Assembly (NCBI RefSeq): GCF_028583425.1
Contig: NC_072793.1
Coordinates: 59,525,028-59,589,027, forward strand
DNA from: Eublepharis macularius
Taxonomy: Eukaryota; Chordata; Lepidosauria; Squamata; Eublepharidae
Reading direction: 5' to 3'
DNA length: 64,000 bases
The first letter of the stretch is position 1. Each line of letters starts with the position of its first letter. The notes under the pieces are model-generated. The model did no database searches, had not been told where the DNA came from, and saw only the letters and a list, made by a program, of their open reading frames with translations. The translations under genes were made by a program, and so were the position numbers. This document shows positions 20,987 through 31,862 of the stretch, one piece after another.

Positions 20987-23269
20987 AATTAAGCACCCTT
21001 AACATCTCAGCAAATGACAAAATATGTGCAGTGTTTTGCTAGAGGCAGGCACAGAACAGTTGGAACATACATCGCTTTCTTCTCCAATGCAGGCCTTTGA
21101 GTTGCCTCCACCAAGTCATCAAATCCTGAAAACAGAAGGAAGAAAAAAAAATCACAGCCTAAATTACAATGCTTCAAACCTGTGGTGTTCTCTGTCTCCT
21201 CTTGACCATTCCAACACAAGAAGTCGTGCGATCTCGAATCCAGTCCAGTGGCCCTTTTATCTTCTCTCACGTTACCACAACTCATTGCCCAGCCACCCTC
21301 AGCTCTGTTTTGAAAACAAACATCATTTAAGGGGAATATTTTTATGGAAACTTGTCCTACCCACTAATAATGATTTTAAAAGTTTAAATAAATAGCAATC
21401 ATAAACGATACACAACTGCCAGGATCTCTAGATTTTGTTTGCTAAACAAAAGGTAGTTGTTCTTGTGGTTATCTTATAATTCCTTTCTCCTATTTTTTTG
21501 GAGAGAAACGGGAAGGAGAAATTTCAGACTTGATTCACAAAAATCCAGAGAAAAACAGGGGAAAGCAGGTACATGTACAAACATAGAGGGAGTTTAGTGC
21601 TGAAGCTGATGTTGGATTCTTTGTGATCAAAGAAGAGAAAGATTACTCTCTCACCACAAGCACACAATTTTAGGTGCTTATCAGAAACTTAACAGGAAAG
21701 ACAATATTGGCACCTTTGTTTGCTGTGACGGCTGAGGGTTGTTTTTCAAAACTAACATGGAGCTTTGTATGCAAATATATTTAGCACTTAGCTTCTTGAA
21801 CAAGAGATATGAGGGCTTATGCTTCTCTGGAAATACTTCAGATCTGAAAGCCCTTTCCTGTAACAGGATTAGCCCAACTATAGAAGCAACCAAACTTCTT
21901 TACGTACCTTGAAGTGGAAATTTACGAAGCTGCATAAATGTTTTTGAGAGAAAGCTACTCCCTGCAGTTTTAGAGTCAGTTTTGGAGCTAAGAGAAGAAA
22001 ATAAAGATCTGACAGATTTTTAAAATAAAACAAAACAACAAAAGCCCCCTGACTAGACTCTATGGCATTATACTCCACTGAAGCCCCTCCCCTCCCCAAA
22101 GCCAACCCTCCTCAGGCTCTACCCTCAAATCTCCAGGAATTTTTCATCTCACAGTTGGCACCCATTACCATTGGCAAATACTCCTGCTAGACATCACCTT
22201 AGAACTGGGAACATGGTAAGTTGTCTGAGACTAAGGTGGAGACCAGGACTACACATTAAGCAGAATGGGTTAGTAGACTCCTGAGGTGGTAGAATGGATT
22301 GTACCATTTCAGAGTATTTGGGGGGGAGGTCATTTCTGAATATTGTTTCATGTAAAAAATCATGTAGTTTAGCAGAGAAAATGTTTCCATTCTAAGTTAG
22401 CTGCTCAATAAGGCAGTGGGGAGAGAAATAGGATGGGCAAAATGGCACACCATGGAGCCGTGATGTCACTTCCAGTAGTGTAACTGTAAGCGATGTAACA
22501 GCATTGTGCAGTGCTCTAGGATTCCCCCCAAGCTCTATAGTTTTTACCATAGACTTTTGGGTGAATCCTAGAGCATCCTGAGATGTGCTGACCATTTCCA
22601 GTAATGCAGCTAGAAATGACATTGCAGCATTGAAGGATGCCATTTGGGGAAGTCCTGCCTTTCCAGTCTTCTTGATTTTTTCCAACACTGAGAAGCTGAG
22701 TAGAGCCATTGTGTTGACTCATCGTGCAGAGAGGGAGACTACGCAGGAGCACACTGGCCCTACCCCTTGCTTACACACAATTGTCTGTGGACTGTGATTG
22801 TGCAGAGGAAGAGGCCACATGTACCCCCCCCCCCAATGATCATTGGTGCAGCTTGCAGGACATGACTAGTCCCTCATGATCCTTACTGTACTAATTTTTA
22901 TTTGTATGTTGCTTTGTTTCCTAAACTCACAGTTAAAAATGCAGTTCTGCAACTGTACTTTAAAGATGTAGAGTTCATTTTACCATCTTGGGAATCTACT
23001 GCCTTATTCTCACTTCACTCTTAGACCTAATCTACACGAGGCAGTAGGATGGAATATATTTAAACTACAGGTGGAGAAAGTCACAGTTCTAATTATTACA
23101 ACATATAAAACTCCCTGTAAATTTTTAAAAATAAAATCTACAGAGTAAAGTTCTAGCACAAGCAGTGCTAACTTGCCAGTTAGTGATGTTGCGGAAAATT
23201 GAATAATGTAGGCTTTCAGCTGCTGTAATACAGTTCATTCTACCATTGCCTTAGTATAAGCACCTCATT
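20987..23269. other. Intergenic stretch with decayed repeats
   Basis: No gene is supported. About 22040-22165, read on the minus strand, resembles a non-autonomous DNA element common in lizards (phrases 'ggagatttgagggtagagcctgagg' in part, and 'ggggcttcagtggagtataatgccatagagtc' in part). About 22430-22720 holds short direct phrases ('tgtcacttccagtagtgtaa', 'ctctaggattc.cccaa') of similar style. Edges cannot be fixed. Confidence 0.4.
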
Positions 23270-23375
23270 GCTCTTCATGGGTAGCTCAAGCCTGAGATCC
23301 TTTAATTGGACATTGAATTGGGAATTTTTGGCTTTCACCGCAGGTGCTGAATCACTGAGCCATGGCCTCTTTTAT
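23270..23375 (-). mobile_element. Sauria-type SINE fragment
   Basis: On the minus strand: 'gaggccatggctcagtgatt' (A-box region), 'cagcacctgcggtgaaagcc', 'aattcccaattcaatgtcc', 'aattaaaggatctcaggc'. This order matches the tRNA head and start of the body of the Sauria SINE; the tail is lost. Confidence 0.65.
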
Positions 23376-23821
23376 CCACCTATCTGTGTCTGAAAAAAAT
23401 GTGTACTTTGTAATGTTTAGTAGCAGCACAACATTTTTTTTCACCAAAGGCTACATGGTCTGAGAAGTCACTGCATATATCATGGTTTCCTTGTTCATAT
23501 CAGAAAAGATCCTCTTGTGAATCAAATGTTTTAAAGTACACATTTTATAACTAGGTATAGAGGGCTCCCCCATTTGTTGACTCATTAGGCTGGAAGGGAA
23601 ACCAGGTACAAGTGTGCTGGCTCCACCCCACCCCACAATTGCCTCATCTGCAGAATGTGAATACATAGGGGAAGCGGCTGCTTATACACACCCTTCCCAT
23701 GTTCAGCCATATTCTGCGCAATTGCACTCTGCAGACAACCAGGCAATTGTGTGGAGACGGAGGCAGGGCCAGTGTGCTCCTGCCCAGTGGGTCAACACAC
23801 TGTCTCTACCCAGCTTCTTGA

Positions 23822-24178
23822 GAGTCTCTCTACACAAGACATCTTACATGGGACACTCAAGTGTGGGGAGACACAATGTTAGCTGGGAAGCGTAGTTTAA
23901 TCTTCACCTCCCCAAAGGCTCTGTCAATTTCACCTCTCTACAGGAGGGTAGTTAAAAAGACAGAATGAGCGGAGATTGCTCCTCAGAGGGTTTGTTGATT
24001 TCAGAAGTGAAATTGACAGGGCCTTCAGAAGGCGAAGATGAAATTAACAAACAATTAACAAATTAAAAAACCCTCGTGATCTCCACCAATTCTGTCTTTT
24101 TAAACTACACTTTTCAGCTAACATTGCATCTCCCTACTCTTGAGCATCCCGTGTAAGATGTCTCATGTAGAGAGACTC
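23822..24178. mobile_element. Fold-back MITE-like element
   Basis: The ends GAGTCTCTCTACA and TGTAGAGAGACTC are inverted copies. The arms continue inward for about 100 bases ('catcttacatgggacactca', 'caatgttagctg', 'gtagtttaa', 'aaaagacagaat'). There is no coding capacity and no clear target duplication, so the superfamily stays open. Confidence 0.62.
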
Positions 24179-25824
24179 ATCTCAGCGTGGAAAAAATCAG
24201 TGTGTTCATATTGGGCAGCTCCAGTGCCAACTTTGAAAAAGGTCTTCAAATAGCTTGTTGAGTCTTACCATTTTTCAGCAGCAGTAGTACTTTATGGCAG
24301 ATCACCATTACTGAGCTCCAGCGGTTTTGCAGCACTGAGAATAAGCAGCATACTAGGAGTAAAAATGTTGTCTGCTTCACACTTAGGTTATTTTAGAAAC
24401 CTGAGTTAGGCTTTTTAATACCAGAATTCAAAGCTAGTCACATTAAGAAATCAAACCAATAATTGCTTCCATGTCAATGGGAAATGCATTTTCTAGCTGT
24501 AAGTCCCCCTGTGCTTCTCATCTCAAATTCCAGGCAGATAAAGTGGCCCCATTGTATAGACACTTAAAATCCCAACTTGCAGAGCAGATGCAGTGAGGCA
24601 TGACTTATGTTAATGACCTTTTTGCCTCCTTCCTAGGGTTTTTCTCATGGGTGCTGGGTGGTAGTTTTTTAAAACAAATATGGAGGATGCAAATCTTGTC
24701 CCCTCTCATGACTTACCTCACCACAATCTGCTTCTTTCAGCATTCTTCTCCCATCTCTGTTGACTTCCAACATTGGAGCTCAATTAGGAGGGAAAAAATG
24801 CTTCCAATAGTGGAGTGCAATTATGTAAGGCTAGCGCTTACATACACTTGTTTAAAAACCCATACACTTGTTTAAAAAATGCCCCCCTACGGGCACAAGC
24901 ATAAATATTTTGTTAGTTCTCTGTGCATCCTAAGTTTTTCCCTGAATTGTTCAGAGAGGGGTTTTTTTTTGTAAATCAATAGTTCCTACTTAAGCACAGA
25001 TGTGTCTGTTTGTGCTGTTTCATAACACAATATGTACATTTGCTACAAGTGGTGGAGGCATAGCTAGTGGGCTCTGGCAGCTGCCTAATCCTGACAATTC
25101 CAGGCTCCAGCTGTATGAATGATCTTAAATGAAAGTGGATTTTCTGAATTAAAACCTATCACCTTAATTTTAATTAGGGCAAAAGTTCGGGCAGACGTTT
25201 TCCCCCACAGACACAAGCAACAAATGAAACATTAATGTTCCAGCCACCTGCTTTAGATAACATTTCTGAAGGATTAGAAGGATTAGCCCTAGGCAACCTG
25301 CCAGGAGAATTGTTCCTGGAAATGATACAAATGCTAAATATAACAAATAAAGGCTTGGATCCAGCTGCAAATTTCCATTGACAGAAGCATTTCCTTCCTT
25401 GTAGCATGACCTCCTTGCCTCTCCCCTCTTGCTGCAGCCCATAATGCCTTCCAAATGCTGCTCCTGGGGGAGTTCCAGGAACAAGGGGGGGGAGATAGGG
25501 GGTTAGAGGTCTGCAGTGGGAGGGTGGAATCCACAAAAATATCTCCCCTTCCATCTGTGCAAATGTTCTGCAAGATCCAACCAACATTTTTACCATACAA
25601 ATCCATGTATGCATTTATACAGGTCTTTAAGCGGTTCTTTACAGCAGTGATCCCTGACATGGTTCTTCCGGACACCATGATATGTTATGCTGTATTTCCT
25701 GGTGCCTGTTTGCTTCTTGAATCTAGTGGATAGACTCCAACTGGTCTTGAATGAAACAGTTCTGGGTCACGTCCTACCAGCTACATGACCAGCAAAGTAC
25801 TGAGCTCATCCCAGGCATAGATCC
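24179..25824. other. Intergenic stretch without supported gene
   Basis: Nothing recognised. A small tandem duplication ('tacacttgtttaaaaa') lies at about 24841-24878. The overlapping frames at 25170-25678 have no known motif and no splice context. Confidence 0.4.
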
Positions 25825-26165
25825 AGCGGAGTTAGCTGTGTTAGTCTGTAATAGCAAAATAGAAAAGAGTCCAGTAGCACCTTTAAGACTAACCAACTTT
25901 ACTGTAGCACCATATGTAAATTTGACTCAGTCAGGCTTGGATTGAATAGGGACTATGAATGGTTATCTTATTATCAGAAGTAACTGATCTCATTATCAGA
26001 AGCTACTGATTGCATCTACTCCTCCCTCCCCTCTCCACCTATATATCTGACCAGATTCTTCTTACCCTCCATTCATCTGACGAAGAGAACTGTGGTTCTC
26101 GAAAGCTTATGCTGCAGTAAAGTTGATTAGTCTTAAAGGTGCTACTAGACTCTTTTCTATTTTGC
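25825..26165 (+). mobile_element. Penelope-like tail with an inverted copy of itself at the 5' end
   Basis: About 25930-25980 codes in frame for FDSVRLGLNRDYEWLSYYQ, the C-terminus of the Penelope endonuclease seen at 8442. It is followed by the standard tail to 26165 ('tctgacgaagagaactgtgg', 'cgaaagcttatgctgcagta', 'cttaaaggtgctac'). At the left, 25833-25905 is the reverse complement of the last 80 bases. The unit is thus a 5'-truncated copy with an inverted tail fused in front. Confidence 0.75.
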
Positions 26166-27499
26166 AACCCAGGCAGGTGTGTTATAGCTATGTGCTCTTG
26201 GCTTGGCCTAAGACATAGATTTTCTTACATCTCTGGACTTTGTAACTTCTCTCTGTGGCCAAGCAACCCTCCTTTTTTTTTTTTTGAAAACTGAAATCAA
26301 ACAGCATCTCTTCCCCAAAGCATAGACCTCCTCCCATGGCAGCTATTTTGTACTTTGCCCCCTTTTGTAGTGGTGGCCATTACCCTTTCTCAAAATTCCC
26401 AGTATGCCTGTAGGCACAAGGCAGGGACTCCTATTTAACAGGAAGGGGGGGAAAGGCTTCTAGTATAAAAGATGTTCCAGATCTGGTGAGTAAAGAGATG
26501 TTGTATTTAGAGAGCAGTATCATCTACTCCATTTACTTTTATTATCGATACATTCATTCATGACATTAGTGCTGTTATTTCTCTCCAGCAAGTAAAGGCA
26601 CTTTTAGGAGAGCATCCACAGATCAGAATGACTGCCAACCGTACAAACATTCTCTGTTATCAATCATGAGGAATATTCTTTTTGTCATCTGGGTTTCTCT
26701 TATTGATTTTAGTCCTTGTCCTGGGCACTTCTGGCATGGTACAACTTCCCTGTGGCCCACAACTTTGGTTTGAATGAGGATGGAACAAAGCAGTTTTGAA
26801 AGGAGGGGGGGATTTCCAGTGGAGAAGAAAATGTGAAATGTTTAACCGTTGCTATAACTCTTGCTTCTTTGTTCGGACAGCAATCTCAAGCACTGGCCAA
26901 TGGGAATTTACTTCTGAATAAACAAAGAAAGGCTTGAGAATTTCATATGGGGGTGGTTCACAATTCTCACTGTGTCATATGTGCCTGTCTGCATATCTGC
27001 CATGAATGTATTCTGCGTTCTGCACTGGTCCTCTGAGGGCATGAGAAGTTTCTTATTGATGTTAAAGCAGTAGGTTATCTTTCAAGTATGTACTTTCTCT
27101 TTCCCCGCTGCTTCCAGAAGTGTCCTTGAAGCCTGGTTGCGGCCAGCTTGAAATGTATCTTTCTTGGGAACTAAGATGATTTCATTCTTTGTTCTCTCTA
27201 GTCTAAACATAGCTCTTCCCTGACAACCCCCCTGGCTCTTTCGTGCCCAAACATTTTAATGGCCTCTATCCTGATGGCGGGAACGTTCCCTATAACTAAC
27301 ATCACCAACCCCAGTTATATCACTTCTGCCAATGCACTTGTCTGAGCACCTTGAACTTGCTGGATCTCTAATAAAGTTACTTCAACCAATACACCTGCAT
27401 GTTTGCTGTGGAGAACTGGGGGATTCTACCTCCCAAGGACTGACACATTGATTACTTTTTCAAAAATTTGCTCCACAAAGTTAATCTCTTCTAGGAAGT
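26166..27499. other. Intergenic stretch without supported gene
   Basis: Nothing recognised on either strand beyond short homopolymer runs. Confidence 0.4.
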
Positions 27500-28080
27500 G
27501 AAGAATGACAATGTTAAGAAGCCACTATACCTACAGTAGATTAGGTTACTACAATGCACATTGTGTGGGGCTGCCCTTGAAAGACATTCAGAAACTCCAA
27601 CTAGTGCGGGATGCCGCAGCCAGGATATTGACTGGAGTGGGTTGTAAGGACCATATCACCCCAGACTTGGCCCATTTACACTGGCTCCCAATCTGTTTCC
27701 AGGCTCAATTCAAGGTGCTAATGTTGACCTATAAGGATTGGTACAAACATACCTGAAGGACCATTTCCATATGAATCTACAAGACTGCTAAGGTAATCTT
27801 TTGAGGCCCTACTTCAAATATCTTCCAAGATTGTGGATGGCAACCCAAGGGACGGGCTTCTTGACCACAGTACCAAAACTATGGAGTTCTCTCCCCAAAT
27901 ATATTTGTCTATCTTCCACTAGCAAGTGGAGACTTCTTTTTCATCAAACATTCCCTCAACGATAACTCCTTCCTGCCCTATGTTTTAATTACTGTTTTAT
28001 GTGCTTTTAATGTGTGTTTTAGTTTTGTTTTTAATTTTTATTCAATTAATTTGATGATATATTTTTATATAAAGCTTTGT
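27500..28080 (+). mobile_element. L2-type LINE, 3' end fragment
   Basis: The frame at 27505-27756 reads SRLGYYNAHCVGLPLKDIQK, then LQLVRDAAARILTGVG, then HITPDLAHLHWLPICFQAQF and KVLMLTYK. This is the C-terminal part of an L2/Rex-like reverse transcriptase (consensus LDYCNALL.GLP, LQ.VQNAAARLL, HITP.L..LHWLPV, RI.FK.L.L.YK). The remaining 300 bases continue the C-terminus and T-rich 3' end. Truncated and decayed. Confidence 0.8.
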
Positions 28081-28137
28081 TTTTAACTGCTAGCTGATTT
28101 GGTGGCCCTAATTGGGCATAAAGTCAGCATTCCAAGC

Positions 28138-28210
28138 TGCAGTTTGGTGTAGTGGTTAAGAGCGCGGGACTCTAATCTGGAGAGCCGGGTTTGATTTCCC
28201 ACTCCTCCAC
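28138..28210 (+). mobile_element. tRNA-derived SINE, left part (split by a DNA element)
   Basis: It begins 'gcagtttggtgtagtggtta' (A box), then 'agcgcgggactctaatctgg' and 'gccgggtttgatttcccac' (B-box region), and stops at 'tcctccac'. The missing remainder continues at 31676 after a 3.46-kb insertion. Confidence 0.88.
28203..28210. repeat. Left 8-bp target duplication (TCCTCCAC)
   Basis: TCCTCCAC here and at 31676-31683, directly against the two ends of the inserted element and inside the SINE. Confidence 0.92.
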
Positions 28211-28404
28211 TAGAGGTGTGCAGGGCAAGCCTGATTTGGTAAACCCGATTCGGAAATGCCAAATTGGTTCAGAAAACCGATTTGGCATACACAATTCGGC
28301 TTGATTCGGCTTGATTCAGAGAGATTCAGCCATTGTTTTCAATGGGGAACCTGCTCCCGGCTTTCTGGGAGCCTGGGGGGGGGGTTCTCTCTGAATCAAA
28401 CCAA

Positions 28405-28885
28405 ATTTGGTGGGGACCTTCTCCTAACTCTCCTCTAACTACCCCCCAAGTTTCAGAAAGATTGAACTTTGGGGGGCCATGTTATGCCCCCCCAAAGAAG
28501 GTGCCCCCATCCTCCTACACTCTCCTTTATTCTCTAAGGGAAAAACGTCATCTTTCTAGGTGGCTTGGGGTGGCATTTTGCAAGCAAAATGCACCCAACT
28601 TTCAGGGGACCTGCTCCCACCTGTCCTCCCACCCTCCCCCAAGGTTCAAGGAGATAGCACTTTGGAGGGGCCATTTTATGGCCTCCCAAAGAAGGTGCCT
28701 CTATCCACCTCCACTCCACTATGTGGGGGGAGAAGAGGCTTGTCTGGCTAGGGGTGGTATTTTGCATGCAAAATGCCCCCAACCTTCAGGGGCCCATCTC
28801 CCACCTGTCCTCCCACCCTCCACCAAGGCTCAAGCAGATCCCACTTTGGGGGGGCCATTTTATGGCCCCCCAAAGGTGGTTGCCA
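28405..28885. repeat. Three diverged tandem units of about 190 bp inside the hAT-like element
   Basis: Anchors at 28471, 28665 and 28850 share 'ggggccattttatg', and each is preceded by 'cctcccaccctcc..caagg.tcaa'. Spacings are about 194 and 184 bases. Units two and three are closer to each other than to unit one. Confidence 0.8.
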
Positions 28886-30530
28886 TACCACTTAATGTCT
28901 TTCTACTGTGGGGAAGACTTCCACACAGCAGAAACACATGGGATTGGGGCTGCTAATGGCCACAGCCACAGTCCACCTGCACCCAAATTGCCAAAGACTG
29001 CACACCCCCTCCCCAAAACATAACCTTCCCTGTGCCCACTGGCCAGCAATTCTCTCTAGTGATTCCTGTTATGGGAAAATCTCCCACAGCAGGAACACAC
29101 GGAATGTGGCATCTATGGCCACAGGCACAGTCCCCCTTTTAAATCCACACCTCAACAGCCCCACACAGATCCAAAGACACCCTCCCAAACATTCCCACAC
29201 CGGCCACTACCCCAGGAGCAGGCTGGCCAGCCGTCCCCCATTGTTCCCTATGGTGGGAACTTTTAAACTCTCTTTCCCAGGGCAATTATGCACATCCCAG
29301 GGGTGCCATAATGGAGGGCACACTCCTGAGTGCAAGCTTGTCCCTGTGAAAGCACACCTGAACCAAATTCCCCCACCACCTACAGAGATGGCTGGCCAGC
29401 CAGCCCATTGTTCCCTATGATGGGAACCAACTGCACGCCAAAGAATAAAACACAAACACACACTGAATAAAGTTTAATAAAATTTATTTTCTAACTTTCA
29501 AAGTACAGTTAGGCAAAGTATTGTGACACATTACACCAGCAGTCTCCCACACAGAAAAATAACACAACTAATTTAACATCAGAGAATCACGAAAACACAA
29601 TGGCAGTCAAAAACTATTTCTTTCTTTAACAGCTTTAGGTTACACAGCAGGAGGGCACACCAAAGGGCATGCCAGCAGTCTCCTACACAAAAATAACACA
29701 ACTCACTTCACATCAAAGAATCACAAAAACACAATTCCTGACAAAAACACTTTATTTCTATAACTGCTTTAGCTTCCACAGCCTCCATTCCAGAAACCAA
29801 GGACAGAATAACAAAAACACACGCACACGCAAACACAGTTTTTTTTCCAAACCACTTTATTTCTTGGCACATGAGGGCATGAGGGCAATCACCCATCCCT
29901 CCCAAACCTAATTGATAGGGGGAAACTCTTGCAACCAGGTCCAGCAGAACCATTGTCATTTCCTGCAGCTGTGCTTTCAGTTCAACCAGTGGGGAAACAA
30001 CACAAAGCATAACCATGCAAAGTCACAGGCACAACACAATGGCATTTTCGGAGCAGTGTTGCAGAGGTTTCCACCCCACCCCACCCCCTTCCAGCCTCAG
30101 GCTGTACCTGGAAACATCTGTGAGACACCAATGTTTCCTTCATCATCAGCTGGCAACCTGCATTATCCCCAACTGTCCCCAACCTCACAACTTTTCTGTT
30201 GTGTGTCTGTGTGGGGTGTGGATGTGGTGTTCGGAAAATGTACCTCCCCTCCACCCAGGCAAGCAAGAACCCACCCCTATGCCCACCCAAATGTAAAACC
30301 CAGCGAGTCACAGACTGATTTACCAGTCCTGCAGTCCAGCGATGGTCAGGCAAACAGGCGGGCAGAAAGTCCTCTCCTCAGCAGCAGGCGAGACAAGGAT
30401 CTGCAAGCCACCACAGCAGCAAGAGTCTGTAGTCTCTCTAGGCCAGGAACAGAATGGTGGGAGGTTAGCATAGAGATCCATAAACTGCACTCCCCCCCAA
30501 ACGTGAAAAAACACCAGGCCTTGGAATTGG

Positions 30531-30830
30531 TGTGACCTGGCAAGGCCCAGAGCCACTGTGCACAGGCAGGTCACAGAGAAAAACAGAGCAAACATGCAAG
30601 CAGTGTGGCCAATCCTCCAGGGAAATGCCCCCCCCTTGCTTCCCTGGCACCAAAAGATAAAACAATCCATGCCTGGGTTGGCATATGTGTGACCTGGCAA
30701 GGCCCAGAGCCACTGTGCACAGGCAGGACACAGAGTAAGAGCAAACATGCAAGCAGTGTGGCCAATCTTCCAGTAAAAATGCTCTCCCCTTGCTTCCCTG
30801 GCACCAAAAGATAAAACAGAGGACAATAAT
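30531..30830. repeat. Direct duplication, 157-bp period, inside the hAT-like element
   Basis: TGTGACCTGGCAAGGCCCAG at 30531 recurs at 30688. Both copies continue through 'agccactgtgcacaggcagg', 'gcaaacatgcaagcagtgtg' and 'ttgcttccctggcaccaaaa'. High identity points to a recent duplication. Confidence 0.88.
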
Positions 30831-31363
30831 CCAGGCCTCAAGAAGACCCAGGCCCACTTTGCAGGCAAAGCCAGTGTCACAGTGAAGCATTTTTAACCAG
30901 AGACAAGCAGAGTGGCCCAGCATCAATTTAAACAAACTCTGTCCCTTCCCTTCCTCCCATCTCTCCCCTAAATAAAAAATCTCTCCTACTAGTCCTCTCC
31001 TGATGTCCAGCCCAGAGTGAGATGATCCACAGCAGAAGTCCACAGGCAGAAGTCCACTCAGTCCAGTCCAGTCCAGGAAGGTCTGGCTAAGGCAGAGACA
31101 GTGAGAAGAAGCAGTGTCTCTCTCTCAGTCTCTCTCCAGCAGCAAGCAACAGAAGCTGGCCCAAAGTCCAGCCTCTATTTTAAATCCCCTGCTGCATTTT
31201 CTTCCAGAGAATCCATTGGCTGGAAGGAGGATGCAGCAGTGGGATTGGACATTCCTAACTTCCCCCTCCCCTGCCTGATCTCCCTCCCTCCTCCCCATTG
31301 TACTCCTACTCCATTCATCCCCTCCCCTACCTGAAATTGTGGTGGGAATCTCTTGCTTGCTTT

Positions 31364-31438
31364 GCATTGCCTTACAATGCATTGCCTTGCAATGTAGTGC
31401 CTTGCAATGCATTGCCTTGCAATGCAGTGTCATGCAAT
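31364..31438. repeat. Five 15-bp tandem units near the right end of the hAT-like element
   Basis: Units based on GCATTGCCTTGCAAT start at 31364, 31379, 31394, 31409 and 31424; two are identical and three carry substitutions. Repeated short motifs close to element ends can be transposase-binding sites in hAT elements; that role is inferred. Confidence 0.88.
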
Positions 31439-31675
31439 GTAAGCAGTTTGCAAAGCAAGCAAAGATTCCCGCCTTTTCTAGCAAGAGGGGAGAGGTGAGG
31501 AGGAGGTAGTGAGTCACTTACTCCTTCTCCCCCCTCCCCTTTCGAAAGCACCAGCAAGAAGCTGTAGCTTCCTGCAGAATTTTCGACCCAAAACATCCTG
31601 AATCGATTCGGCAATCTCCGATTCAGAATCCCGATTCAGAATACCCAAATCAGAATCCCAAATTGCACACCCCTA

Positions 31676-31862
31676 TCCTCCACTTGAAGCCAGCTGGGTG
31701 GCCTTGGGCTAGTCACAGTTCTCTGGAGCTCTCTCAGCCCCACCCACCTCACAGGGTGTTTTGTTGTGGGCATAATAATGGCATACTTTGTAAACCGCTC
31801 TGAGTGGGCATTAAGTTGTCCTGAAGGGCGGTATATAACTCGAATGTTATTATTATTTATGT
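31676..31862 (+). mobile_element. tRNA-derived SINE, right part
   Basis: Resumes the SINE broken at 28210: 'tcctccacttgaagccagct', 'gggtggccttgggctagtca', 'cagccccacccacctcacag', 'tttgtaaaccgctctgagtg', 'gtcctgaagggcggtatata', ending in ATT repeats. The first eight bases are the duplicated target. Confidence 0.88.

Larger units (their letters stand above)
28211..31675. mobile_element. Large non-autonomous hAT-like DNA element inserted in a SINE
   Basis: Ends TAGAGGTGTGCA and, inverted, TAGGGGTGTGCA, with an 8-bp TCCTCCAC duplication of SINE sequence. Next to both ends lie repeated 'gattcgg/ccgaatc' phrases (28240-28330 and 31600-31660). The 3,465-bp interior has no transposase. Open frames up to 207 codons are low in complexity and follow tandem units: three units of about 190 bases (28405-28885), two of 136 bases (around 29536 and 29672), two of 157 bases (from 30531 and 30688), and five 15-base units (31364-31438). 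The 8-bp duplication and TAG-starting ends fit hAT (Ac-like ends), though other 8-bp superfamilies cannot be excluded. It must be younger than the SINE it splits. Confidence 0.85.

Noticed and set aside
22392-22800. Frames near 22.4-22.8 kb (up to 105 codons) as a gene
   Set aside because: The DNA consists of repeated phrases typical of decayed DNA elements and overlaps open frames in both directions.
28138-28200. A functional tRNA gene
   Set aside because: The A and B boxes belong to a SINE head that continues into a SINE body; no full cloverleaf. The same holds for the heads at 13925-14137, 16962 and 63388.
28333-31043. Open frames of about 190-207 codons that might code a transposase
   Set aside because: Their sequence follows the tandem arrays of the element and has no hAT catalytic or dimerisation motif; overlapping frames on both strands are equally long.
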